This document shows, one piece after another, positions 6,901 through 12,895 of a DNA stretch of 12,895 nt (the stretch's first letter is position 1; each line of letters starts with the position of its first letter). The notes under the pieces are model-generated. The model made no database searches and was not told the origin of the DNA. It saw only the letters and a list, made by a program, of their open reading frames with translations. A program made the translations under genes and the position numbers. This stretch comes from Alphaproteobacteria bacterium (GTDB lineage Bacteria; Pseudomonadota; Alphaproteobacteria; Rhodobacterales; Rhodobacteraceae): NCBI GenBank assembly GCA_024277955.1, contig JAJRUE010000277.1:1-12895 (forward strand), read 5' to 3'.

Positions 6901-7386
6901 CTAGAACGGGATCTCGTCATCCAGATCGCCCGCCGGGCCACCGCCGCCGCTGCCGCCGCCAAAGCCGCCACCGGATCCGCCGCCCGGGCCGCCCTGCGGA
7001 TCGGGCGCGAACCCGCCGCCGCCACCGCCGCCACCGCGGCTGTCAAGCAGCGTCAGCTCGCTGCGATAGGGCCGCAGCACCACTTCGGTGGTGTAGCGGT
7101 CGTTGCCGGACTGGTCCTGCCACTTGCGGGTCTCCAGCTGGCCTTCCAGATACACCTTCGAGCCCTTGCGCAGATATTGCTCGGCGATCCGGCCCAGCGG
7201 CTCGGAAAAAATCGCCACCGAATGCCATTGGGTGCGCTCCTGGCGTTCGCCGGTGTTGCGATCCTTCCAGGTTTCCGAGGTGGCAATCCGCAGGTTCACC
7301 ACCTTGCCGCCGTTCTGGAACGTGCGCACCTCGGGGTCTGCCCCCAGGTTGCCCACCAGGATTACCTTGTTAACCGATCCAGCCAT
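6901..7386 (-). CDS. ssb: Single-stranded DNA-binding protein SSB
   Basis: SSB coats single-stranded DNA in replication, recombination and repair, and recruits partners through its C-terminal tip. The product is 161 residues. The OB fold covers about 4-112: SVNKVILVGNLGADPEVR at the start, W40 (SETWKD), W54 (TQWHSV), W89 (RKWQDQ), then VVLRPYRSELTLLD. A strongly Gly-rich, disordered linker follows at 118-153. The tip DLDDEIPF (154-161) is the canonical acidic interaction peptide. The chosen ATG 7386 is preceded by AGAGGG with a five-base spacer; upstream in-frame codons extend to 7665 but do not look like SSB. It is divergent from the lytic transglycosylase and convergent with aroB. Confidence 0.96.
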   Translation of the reverse strand: MAGSVNKVILVGNLGADPEVRTFQNGGKVVNLRIATSETWKDRNTGERQERTQWHSVAIFSEPLGRIAEQYLRKGSKVYLEGQLETRKWQDQSGNDRYTTEVVLRPYRSELTLLDSRGGGGGGGGFAPDPQGGPGGGSGGGFGGGSGGGGPAGDLDDEIPF

Positions 7387-7579
7387 CTGAGCCCTCTTTT
7401 TCGTCGATTCTCGTTCAAACTTGCCGAAACTTACACCAGCGCTCGCGGCTCGGACATGCCTTATTGCACGCTGGTGCTGGCGGGGGCGGGATTTTTTCCT
7501 ATATTGGTCGCCGGCGACCCTCGCCACGCCGAACAACGACCGGCCCAACGCCGGACCAACGCCGAACAACAGGGGCACG
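7387..7579. promoter_or_regulatory. Divergent intergenic region between ssb and lytic transglycosylase
   Basis: The region is 193 bases. A T-rich segment with TATATT at 7500-7505 is a possible -10 for the plus-strand gene, but the matching -35 position is GC-rich and poor. On the ssb side I find no clear SOS operator of the alphaproteobacterial GTTC-N7-GTTC form. The 12-base direct repeat ACGCCGAACAAC occurs at 7526-7537 and 7559-7570, the second copy ending just before the AGGGG ribosome site. Confidence 0.35.
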
Positions 7580-8185
7580 ATGTTCGTCAGAACCACCATC
7601 CTGGGCCTCGCGGCCATGCTGAGCGCGGTTGCCGCCGCCGCCCAGGGCCTGTCGGTGTCGGACAAGACCCGGGGCGGGCTGATGGTCTACCAGCTGAACG
7701 TGCTGGACGGGCGGGCGGATGCGAAATACGCCGACCCCATCGCCATCGCCCCGCCGCGCGTGGTGATCCCCGGCACGCCCGAAGCGCTGGCCGGCCCCGA
7801 GACCGCGACCCCCCAGGCCGACAGCCCCTATCTGCAAACCGCCCGCGCCGCCGCCCGGCGCTACGCGGTGCCGCAGGCGATCTTTCTGCGCCTGGTGCAG
7901 CGCGAAAGCGGCTGGGATCCGCGCGCGGTGTCGCCCAAGGGGGCGGTCGGGCTGGCCCAGCTGATGCCCCAGACCGCCCGGCTGCTGCGGGTGGACGCGC
8001 GCAACCCGACCGAAAACCTGATGGGCGGCGCCCGCTACCTGCGGATGATGCGTGACCGGTTCGGCTCCTGGCGCCTGGCGCTTGCCGCCTATAACGCCGG
8101 CCCCGACATGGTGGAGCTTTACAACGACGTTCCGCCATTCACCGAAACCCGCGACTACGTGCGCGCCATCCTGGCCGAGCAATGA
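7580..8185 (+). CDS. Exported lytic transglycosylase, SLT family 1 domain
   Basis: Cleaves the MurNAc-GlcNAc bond of peptidoglycan with formation of 1,6-anhydroMurNAc, in the periplasm. The product has 201 residues from ATG 7580, preceded by AGGGG. The signal peptide spans about 1-22 (MFVRTTILGLAAML then Ala-rich, likely cleavage near AAAQG). Residues 25-85 are a Pro- and Ala-rich linker. The SLT domain covers about 85-200: catalytic E109 in LVQRESGWDP, GAVGLAQLMPQTA (121-133), the Tyr-bearing LAAYNAGP (168-175), and the closing PPFTETRDYV. It is a minimal single-domain enzyme, like the small transglycosylases scattered in Rhodobacterales genomes. A longer frame opens at 7421 but lacks a signal peptide at its start. 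Stem-loops without T-runs follow the stop at 8187-8204 and 8207-8224. Confidence 0.9.
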   Translation: MFVRTTILGLAAMLSAVAAAAQGLSVSDKTRGGLMVYQLNVLDGRADAKYADPIAIAPPRVVIPGTPEALAGPETATPQADSPYLQTARAAARRYAVPQAIFLRLVQRESGWDPRAVSPKGAVGLAQLMPQTARLLRVDARNPTENLMGGARYLRMMRDRFGSWRLALAAYNAGPDMVELYNDVPPFTETRDYVRAILAEQ

Positions 8186-8357
8186 CCCCGGGCCAGCGAC
8201 CGGGACGCCGCGGCATCTCGCGGCAACGTCCGGCGGTAACGCGCACCTCACGTAAGCGTCAGTAATTATTACCACAAATCTGTCAGAAGACGTGTTTTGT
8301 CCGGGCGCGCCGCAGGCCCTATCACCCTCTCCATCGTCATCAACAAGGAGAGAGAGC
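8186..8357 (+). promoter_or_regulatory. Upstream region of the spondin-domain gene
   Basis: The region begins with two GC hairpins (8187-8204 CCCGG/CCGGG; 8207-8224 GCCGCG/CGCGGC) that may help end the preceding gene. An AT-rich block follows at 8261-8281 (AGTAATTATTACCACAAATC), flanked by two copies of GTCAG (8258-8262 and 8282-8286), spaced about two helical turns. This is the likely promoter/operator area, though I cannot fix -35 and -10. The ribosome site AAGGAG is at 8345-8350. Confidence 0.4.
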
Positions 8358-8909
8358 ATGATGAAATCCACCCTTGCCACCACCCTGGGCGCCGCCGCGC
8401 TGGCCTTTGCGGCGGGCATCGCCAATGCCGGGACCTGGACGGTCACCGTCACCAACAACCTGAAAGAGGAATTGCTGGCCCCGATCCTCATCACCAGCGC
8501 CGCCAACGACGGCGAGATCTTCAAGATGGGCTATGTGACGCCCGAAGCCGAGGAACAGATCCTGACCGGCGATCCGGGCAAGCTGGCCGCGCGCATCGGC
8601 GCGGATGCGATGGTCGGCGCGGGCAGCGACGGGCCTCCGGGGGTGCTGCTGGCGCCGGGCAAGTCGGTGAGCTTCGAGATCGAGACCGATGCCACCTCGG
8701 TCCGGGTTCTGGCGATGATCGCGCCCACCATGGTGCCCGACAACTACGTGACCAACGTGGTCGACCTGCAGGGCGCCAAGATGGTCGAGGCCGGGCTGCT
8801 GCGCTATGACATCGGGCATGATGAAAAGACCATGATGATCGACGCGGCGATGGATGCGATGGGCATGCAGGACGCGGTCGCGACCATCAAGTTCGCGAAA
8901 AAGATGTAA
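8358..8909 (+). CDS. Exported spondin-domain protein
   Basis: The product has 183 residues. The signal peptide runs from 1 to 24 (MMKSTLATTL, hydrophobic Ala-rich core, cleavage after ANA). Residues 26-138 resemble the bacterial Spondin_N domain, a beta-sandwich of secreted proteins: it opens with WTVTVTNNL, has the APILITSA strand, the GPPGVLLAPGKSVSFEI segment, and VLAMIAPTMVPDNYVTNV where relatives usually have an IPTNDGF-like turn. The C-terminal 40 residues are rich in Met and Asp (EKTMMIDAAMDAMGMQD) and look like an added helix. The function of bacterial spondin proteins is poorly known; calcium or matrix binding are guesses. ATG 8358 has AAGGAG seven bases upstream; ATG 8361 is equally in frame. 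It appears monocistronic, with its own upstream region and a strong intrinsic terminator. Confidence 0.72.
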   Translation: MMKSTLATTLGAAALAFAAGIANAGTWTVTVTNNLKEELLAPILITSAANDGEIFKMGYVTPEAEEQILTGDPGKLAARIGADAMVGAGSDGPPGVLLAPGKSVSFEIETDATSVRVLAMIAPTMVPDNYVTNVVDLQGAKMVEAGLLRYDIGHDEKTMMIDAAMDAMGMQDAVATIKFAKKM

Positions 8910-8936
8910 CCTGCGCGCGGTTGCGATGCGACACCG

Positions 8937-8965
8937 GGCGTCCCCGCACAGGGGGCGCCTTTTTT
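8937..8965 (+). terminator. Intrinsic terminator of the spondin-domain gene
   Basis: A nine-pair stem (GGCGTCCCC with GGGGGCGCC, one T-G wobble), a five-base loop, then six T. It begins 27 bases after the stop codon and is the best rho-independent terminator in the window. Confidence 0.88.
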
Positions 8966-9012
8966 GACCGTGCGGGCCAGGCCCCGGCGTGGCTCTGCAG
9001 CTCAGCGGCGGG

Positions 9013-9040
9013 GCCCAAGGTTTTTCGAAAAACCTTGGGC
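9013..9040. repeat. Perfect 28-bp palindrome centred on TTTTTCGAAAAA
   Basis: Two 14-base arms meet at 9026/9027 with no loop; the left arm is GCCCAAGGTTTTTC. It overlaps the next palindrome by three bases. Similar palindromes occur between genes in Rhodobacterales genomes as far as I recall, so it may be a REP-like element or a bidirectional transcription stop. Confidence 0.75.
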
Positions 9041-9063
9041 AAGGCGCTTGCAAGCGCCTTGCC
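9038..9063. repeat. Perfect 26-bp palindrome centred on GCTTGCAAGC
   Basis: Two 13-base arms meet at 9050/9051; the left arm is GGCAAGGCGCTTG. It shares GGC at 9038-9040 with the previous palindrome and lies just beyond the stop of the ABM-fold gene on the minus strand. Confidence 0.75.
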
Positions 9064-9066
9064 TCC

Positions 9067-9080
9067 GTCGGTCTACCGAC
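9067..9080. repeat. Small hairpin overlapping the ABM-gene stop codon
   Basis: GTCGGT and ACCGAC form a 6-bp stem with a two-base loop. The minus-strand TAG at 9075-9073 lies within it. It is the third palindrome in a row from 9013. Confidence 0.5.
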
Positions 9081-9420
9081 CTCCCGGACCTTCGTATTGG
9101 CGTTCGACCCTGGCCACGCGCAGGCTGTATCGGGCATACCACCGGGTGCGCCCAAGCTCTTGCGCCAGCGCGTGTTCGGCCACCTGTTTCCAGGCTTTCA
9201 GCGCGGCCTCGTCCGCCCAATAGCTGACGGTGATGCCAAAGCCCGCGGCGTCGCGGCTGGTTTCGACGCCCAGATAGCCGGGCTGTTGCGCGGCAAGGTC
9301 GGCCATTCGTGCCGCCATCGCGTCGTAGTCCTTGTCGGCGCCCTTGTCGCCGTCGCGGCGCTGGCTGGTGAAGATCACCGCATAGTAGGGCGGCTCGGGC
9401 AGGGGGGCGAAATCGGTCAT
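9073..9420 (-). CDS. Antibiotic biosynthesis monooxygenase (ABM) fold protein
   Basis: The product has 115 residues, and the dimeric alpha/beta-barrel ABM fold is inferred from pattern. PPYYAVIFTSQR (10-21) is the first strand, DYDAMAARMADLAAQQPGYLGVE (31-53) the helix plus second strand, GITVSYWADEAALKAWKQVAEH (62-83) the hallmark strand-turn-helix with W68, W77 and H83, and WYARYSLRVARVE (94-106) the last strand. Members include heme-degrading and quinol-forming monooxygenases as well as many proteins of unknown activity, so no substrate is assigned. The insert DGDKGADKD at 23-31 is charged and slightly longer than I expect. The ATG overlaps the methyltransferase stop as ATGA, implying translational coupling. 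A purine-rich AAAAGGAA lies about 11 bases upstream. The gene ends in a hairpin and is followed by two large palindromes. Confidence 0.75.
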   Translation of the reverse strand: MTDFAPLPEPPYYAVIFTSQRRDGDKGADKDYDAMAARMADLAAQQPGYLGVETSRDAAGFGITVSYWADEAALKAWKQVAEHALAQELGRTRWYARYSLRVARVERQYEGPGGR

Positions 9421-10106
9421 GGGCGGGGGTGTTCCTTTTGGTTTCCTTCGCGGCGCAGGGCCACCAGCACTTCCGAGGGGATCAGCCAGCTTGTTACCGT
9501 GCTGTCATGGATGATTTGCCAGGTGGCGGCGTCCAGGTACCGGGCCAGCACCACCGGGCGGCACCCACCCACAAGGCCGGGACGCAAGGCCGCGATCGCC
9601 CCCCAGAGCCTGCTGACAAGCCCCGAAAACAGGCCCGGCCCCCGGGTAAGGCTGACCAGCCCAAGCTGGCCGCCGGGGCGCAGGCAGCGCGCCGCCTGGG
9701 CCAGAACGCGGGCTATGTCGCCGGGCGCCAGCAGGTCGAGCACATAGGTCGACAGCACCAGATCGTAGGCGGCCGGCTGCGCTGGGAAACTGGCCGATGC
9801 GCCGGCCTGCCAGACCTGAACCCGGTCGCCAAAGCGGCCAAGCCGGGTGCGGGCAAGGCCGACCATGGTCTGGCTCAGGTCGCAGGCCGCGTAATGGGCA
9901 TCGTGTGGCAGGTAGCCGGTCAGCAGCATCTCGGCGAAACGCCCGGTGCCGCAGCCCAGTTCGAACACCCGCGTTGCATCGGCGCAGTCCAGATGCGCCG
10001 CCAGCGCGGCAAGGGCCGCGTCTTCGTAAAACCCCTGCGCATCCTGGCGCGATCCGAACCGGTCGTAAAACAGCTGCGCCTGCGAAGCGGACAAATATCG
10101 CGACAT
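9417..10106 (-). CDS. Class I SAM-dependent methyltransferase
   Basis: The product has 229 residues with ATG 10106 as start. A GTG at 10112 would add two residues but leaves no room for a ribosome site, whereas GGGGG sits about seven bases before the ATG. Motif I is VFELGCGTGRF (47-57) and the motif II acidic residue is D76 in ACDLSQTMVGLAR. The motif IV region is AYDLVLSTYVLDLL, followed by the CLRPGGQLGLVSLT strand typical of small-molecule methyltransferases. The Rossmann fold binds S-adenosylmethionine; the acceptor cannot be inferred. It lies 24 bases after the ABC ATPase gene and overlaps the ABM-fold gene by four bases, so the two are co-translated and may act together or merely travel with the transporter operon. 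Confidence 0.85.
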   Translation of the reverse strand: MSRYLSASQAQLFYDRFGSRQDAQGFYEDAALAALAAHLDCADATRVFELGCGTGRFAEMLLTGYLPHDAHYAACDLSQTMVGLARTRLGRFGDRVQVWQAGASASFPAQPAAYDLVLSTYVLDLLAPGDIARVLAQAARCLRPGGQLGLVSLTRGPGLFSGLVSRLWGAIAALRPGLVGGCRPVVLARYLDAATWQIIHDSTVTSWLIPSEVLVALRREGNQKEHPRP

Positions 10107-10130
10107 GACCACCCCCGGGTCATTGTTTCG

Positions 10131-12206
10131 CTATTGGGCGGCAACCTTAATCACCGGCTCCATCGTGGCAAGGGTTTCCTCGTCCAGGTGGCACTTGATT
10201 TCGTGGCCCTCGGCCATGGCGCGCATCGGCGGCACGTCGCGTTCGCACAGGCCTGCGGGCACCTGGCCCTTCCAGTTGCAGCGGGTCTGGAACGGGCAGC
10301 CCGGCGGCGGGTTCATCGCCGAGGGAATGTCGCCCTCGAGCACGATATGTTTCTTCTGCACGCTGGTGTCGGCGATCGGCACCGCGGACAAGAGCGCTTC
10401 GGTATAGGGGTGGTAGGGGGGCGAAAACACCTGGTCTGTGTCGCCAAGCTCGACCACATGGCCAAGATACATCACCAGCACCCGGTCGCTGAGATAGCGC
10501 ACGATCGACAGGTCGTGGCTGATGAACAGCAGCGTGGTCTTTTCGTTGCGCTGGATTTCCATCAGCAGGTCGGTCACCGCCGCCTGCACGCTGACATCGA
10601 GCGCCGAAACCGGTTCGTCCGCCACAACGATGCGCGCGCCGCCGGCAAAGGCGCGCGCGATCCCGACACGCTGTTTCTGGCCGCCCGACAGCTGACGCGG
10701 CATCCGCCCGGCAAAGGCGCGCGGCAGTTTCACCAGATCCAGCAGGTCGAGCATGCGCTCGCGCCGCGCCCGGTCGTCGGCGCCGATGCCGAACACTTCC
10801 AGCGCGCGGATGATCTGGCGGCCGACCGTCATCGACGGGTTGAGCGTGTCAAACGGGTTCTGGAACACCATCTGCACCGAAGACACGGTGGCGGTGTCGC
10901 GCTTTTCGATCGGGATGTCCTGGATGTCCTTGCCCAGCAGTTCGATGCGCCCGTCGGTGGCGGTTTCCAGCCCCATCAGCACCTTGGCGAAGGTGGATTT
11001 CCCGCAGCCCGATTCACCGACGATCGCCAGCGTTTCGCTTTCGCGCGCTTCGAAGCTGAGCGATTCGTTGGCCTTGACCACCTTCCTGTTGCCGCCGCCG
11101 AAAAGCGCGTTGGCCGCGACCTCGTAATACTTGCGCAGGCCCTGCGTGCGCAGCACCACGTCGCCCACCGGCGCCTTTTGCCGGGTGATCTCATCGGCCA
11201 GCGGCGCGTCCCAGTCGATCTCGGCGAACCGCAGGCAGCGCGACATGTGGCGCGCGTCGCCGGCGACAGGCGCCATCGGGATCGGGCCGGCATCGCACAG
11301 CCCGGCCTGGAAATAGTCGCAGCGCGGGCCAAAGTTGCACCCCGGCGGGCGTTCGTGCGGCAGCGGGAAATTGCCGGGGATGGCGACCAGCGGGCGGGCG
11401 TTCTTGTCGGCGCCCGGCAGCGGGATCGACCGGAACAGCGCCTGGGTATAGGGGTGGCGCATCTGGTCGAACACCTCGCGGATCGAGCCGGTTTCCACCG
11501 CTTCGCCGGAATACATCACGTTGATCCGGTCGCAGGTTTCCAGAATCAGGCCCAGGTTGTGGCTGATGAACAGCATCGAGGTGCCGTATTTCTGGCCCAG
11601 CTCCTTGACCAGATCGACCACCGCCGCTTCTACAGTCACATCGAGCGCGGTGGTGGGTTCGTCCAGGATCAGAAGCGCGGGCTTGCTCATCAGCGCCATG
11701 GCGATGACGATACGCTGCTGCTGGCCGCCGGACAGCTGGTGCGGATAGCTTTTCAGGATGCGTTCGGGGTCGGGCAGTTTCACGTCGGTGACGGTTTCCA
11801 GCGCCCGCGCCCAGGCCTGTTTTTCGCCCAGGCCTTCGTGGATCATCGGCACTTCCATCAGCTGTTTGCCGATCTTCATCGCCGGGTTCAGCGAGGCCAT
11901 CGGTTCCTGATAGATCATCGCGATCTCGCGGCCGCGGATGTCGCGCAGCTCGGCGGCGCTCATGGCGGTCAGGTCGCGGCCCTTGAAGCGGATCGAGCCG
12001 CCGGTGATGCGCCCGTTCACCCCCAGATCCTGCATGACGCCCAGCGCCACGGTGGACTTGCCGCAGCCGCTTTCGCCAACCAGGCCAAGGGCTTCGCCGG
12101 GCATGATGCGGGCGGAGAAATCCATCACCGCCGGGATTTCGCGCAGGCGCGTGAAGAAGGAGATCGACAGGTTTTCGATTTCCAGGATCGGTGTCTGGTC
12201 GGTCAT
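10131..12206 (-). CDS. Oligopeptide-type ABC transporter, fused double ATP-binding subunit (DppD-DppF-like)
   Basis: Drives an Opp/Dpp-family importer by ATP hydrolysis at the cytoplasmic face. The product has 691 residues with two complete nucleotide-binding domains. Domain 1: Walker A GESGCGKS (44-51), Q100, signature LSGGQQQR (158-165), Walker B LLILDEP (178-184), H216. Domain 2: Walker A GESGCGKS (397-404), Q449, signature LSGGQKQR (506-513), Walker B IVVADEP (526-532), H564. Each is followed by an oligo_HPY extension (HPYTQAL at 251; HPYTEAL at 599) with four cysteines: C290, C296, C304, C324 and C637, C643, C654, C672. Such clusters carry an iron-sulfur centre in some characterised DppD/OppD proteins. 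All catalytic elements are intact. The ATG is preceded by AAAGGG. Substrate unknown: peptide, nickel or another small molecule. It lies 124 bases downstream of the permease gene, with a repeat between. Confidence 0.93.
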   Translation of the reverse strand: MTDQTPILEIENLSISFFTRLREIPAVMDFSARIMPGEALGLVGESGCGKSTVALGVMQDLGVNGRITGGSIRFKGRDLTAMSAAELRDIRGREIAMIYQEPMASLNPAMKIGKQLMEVPMIHEGLGEKQAWARALETVTDVKLPDPERILKSYPHQLSGGQQQRIVIAMALMSKPALLILDEPTTALDVTVEAAVVDLVKELGQKYGTSMLFISHNLGLILETCDRINVMYSGEAVETGSIREVFDQMRHPYTQALFRSIPLPGADKNARPLVAIPGNFPLPHERPPGCNFGPRCDYFQAGLCDAGPIPMAPVAGDARHMSRCLRFAEIDWDAPLADEITRQKAPVGDVVLRTQGLRKYYEVAANALFGGGNRKVVKANESLSFEARESETLAIVGESGCGKSTFAKVLMGLETATDGRIELLGKDIQDIPIEKRDTATVSSVQMVFQNPFDTLNPSMTVGRQIIRALEVFGIGADDRARRERMLDLLDLVKLPRAFAGRMPRQLSGGQKQRVGIARAFAGGARIVVADEPVSALDVSVQAAVTDLLMEIQRNEKTTLLFISHDLSIVRYLSDRVLVMYLGHVVELGDTDQVFSPPYHPYTEALLSAVPIADTSVQKKHIVLEGDIPSAMNPPPGCPFQTRCNWKGQVPAGLCERDVPPMRAMAEGHEIKCHLDEETLATMEPVIKVAAQ

Positions 12207-12330
12207 CTGTGGCCCTTTCGCGTGGCCTTGCGGGCAGGGCCGGGGGCGCTGCCCCCGGACCCCCGCGGTATTTCCGGCAAGAGGAAGGGGGGGCGGGCGG
12301 ATTTCGGGAGGTGGGGCGTGGCTGGCATGG
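12207..12330 (-). other. Intergenic gap between permease and ATPase genes
   Basis: This 124-base gap lies within the transporter operon. It carries the repeat at 12240-12290. The remainder is G-rich on the plus strand, with the ATPase ribosome site at about 12215-12220. A 41-codon minus-strand frame crosses it and is low-complexity translation of the repeat. Confidence 0.5.
12240..12290 (-). repeat. Dispersed Rhodobacterales-type intergenic repeat, copy B
   Basis: On the minus strand it reads TTCCTCTTGCCGGAAATA, then a C/G-rich spacer with CGGGGGTC, then an 8-bp hairpin CCGGGGGC-AGC-GCCCCCGG (12258-12240). Its architecture resembles the plus-strand element at 6591-6645. Lying inside an operon, the hairpin could moderate read-through from permease to ATPase. 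Confidence 0.55.
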
Positions 12331-12895
12331 TCAGTCCCTCAGGCTTTCTTCGCGCAGCCCGTCGGCCAGCAGGTTGAGGCCGAGAACCAGACTCATCAGC
12401 GCCAGCGCCGGGGGCAGGGCGGGGTGCGGGTAGATCGACAGCAGCTTGCGCCCGTCGTTGATGGTGGAGCCCCAGTCGGGGCTTTCGCTTTCCAGCCCCA
12501 GGCCGAAAAAGCCGAGCGTGCCCAGCAGGATGGTGGTGTAGCCGATGCGCAGGCAGAAATCGACGATCAGCGGGCCGCGGGCGTTGGGCAGGATTTCCCA
12601 CAGCATGATGTACCAGGGGCCTTCGCCGCGGGTCTGGGCGGCGGCGACGTAATCGCGGGTACGGATGTCGAGCGTCAGCCCGCGCACGATGCGAAACACC
12701 GTGGGCGAGTTGACAAAGACCACCGACACGAAGACCACCAGCAGGTTGCCGGGAACGTCGAACAGGTCGAGCCATGGGGGCACGAAGGAAATCGCTCCGC
12801 CGCGCGCGCTGATCAGCGAAAGGTAAAGCACCAGGCCGATCAGCAGCGCGATGCCGACGTAGAGGTTGCGCTTGGGCGGCTGGGTTCTGAACCGC
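12331..12895 (-). CDS. Oligopeptide-type ABC transporter permease (DppC-like), N terminus outside window
   Basis: The last 187 residues of a BPD_transp_1 permease are visible; the frame is open to the window edge. A hydrophobic segment near the edge (LYVGIALLIGLVLYL) is followed by a periplasmic stretch (GGAISFVPPWLDLFDVPG), a membrane segment (LLVVFVSVVFV), and the EAA coupling loop DYVAAAQTRGEGPWYIMLWEILPN, which contacts the ATPase. Two more membrane segments follow (about YTTILLGTLGFFGLGL and PALALMSLVLGLNLL), and the gene ends DGLREESLRD with TGA at 12333-12331. The GLGLESESPDWG motif is typical of DppC/OppC/NikC. The ATPase gene downstream belongs to the same transporter; a second permease and a binding protein are expected upstream, beyond the window. 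Confidence 0.88.
   Translation of the reverse strand, partial: RFRTQPPKRNLYVGIALLIGLVLYLSLISARGGAISFVPPWLDLFDVPGNLLVVFVSVVFVNSPTVFRIVRGLTLDIRTRDYVAAAQTRGEGPWYIMLWEILPNARGPLIVDFCLRIGYTTILLGTLGFFGLGLESESPDWGSTINDGRKLLSIYPHPALPPALALMSLVLGLNLLADGLREESLRD

Noticed and set aside
7387..7440. SOS operator upstream of ssb
   Set aside because: GTTC occurs near 7411 but without a second GTTC or GAAC at the seven-base spacing expected for alphaproteobacterial LexA.
5686..8055. A 789-codon plus-strand frame running from inside aroB across ssb into the transglycosylase
   Set aside because: It crosses three real genes in wrong frames and the aroB-ssb gap. The product is Arg/Pro/Gly-rich with no motif.
9013..9063. 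Terminal inverted repeats of an insertion sequence
   Set aside because: The palindromes touch each other, enclose no transposase and show no target duplication.
12203..12328. 41-codon minus-strand frame between permease and ATPase genes
   Set aside because: It translates the GC-rich dispersed repeat and hairpin into a Pro/Arg/Gly-rich peptide and lacks a ribosome site of its own.
9429..12377. A 982-codon plus-strand open frame opposite the ABC ATPase and methyltransferase
   Set aside because: The minus strand carries every ABC ATPase motif in order. The plus frame gives a His/Arg/Gln-rich low-complexity product and is a mirror of codon bias.

Overview
The window is GC-rich chromosomal DNA. 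Gene content, gene order, protein style and intergenic repeats point to an alphaproteobacterium of the Rhodobacterales (Roseobacter/Rhodobacter group). I see no rRNA, tRNA, CRISPR array, insertion sequence or phage gene. Most of the window is housekeeping.

Layout. (1) 1-1183, minus: an HlyC/CorC-type (CNNM plus CBS) membrane protein gene. It is interrupted by an in-frame TAA at 140-142, and its reading frame continues past the stop to the window edge. (2) 1252-2145, plus: a metallophosphoesterase-like protein with several substituted metal-ligand positions. Its 3' end overlaps the next gene tail to tail. (3) 4737-2073, minus: a tight three-gene set of a 45-residue single-pass membrane protein, a 535-residue exported helical protein of unknown function, and the tyrosine recombinase XerD. 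(4) 4867-6541, plus, divergent from set 3: the shikimate-pathway pair aroK-aroB with overlapping ends. (5) 6542-6900: a convergent non-coding stretch unusually dense in inverted repeats. (6) 7386-6901, minus: ssb. (7) 7580-8185, plus: a small exported lytic transglycosylase. (8) 8358-8909, plus: an exported spondin-domain protein ending in a clear intrinsic terminator. (9) 9013-9080: three consecutive palindromes. (10) 12895-9073, minus: an oligopeptide-type ABC transporter permease (partial), a double-ATPase subunit, a class I methyltransferase and an antibiotic-biosynthesis-monooxygenase-fold protein. The last two are coupled by an ATGA overlap.

How the genes fit together. AroK and AroB act in the same pathway. 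The permease and fused ATPase belong to one importer whose substrate-binding protein must lie outside the window. XerD and SSB serve chromosome maintenance. The three-gene set with the unknown exported protein is the best candidate for undescribed biology. The nonsense codon in the hlyC-like gene and the paired palindromes are the clearest sequence anomalies. I do not find convincing evidence of a wholly new multi-gene system. Family assignments rest on motif recognition, without database searches.
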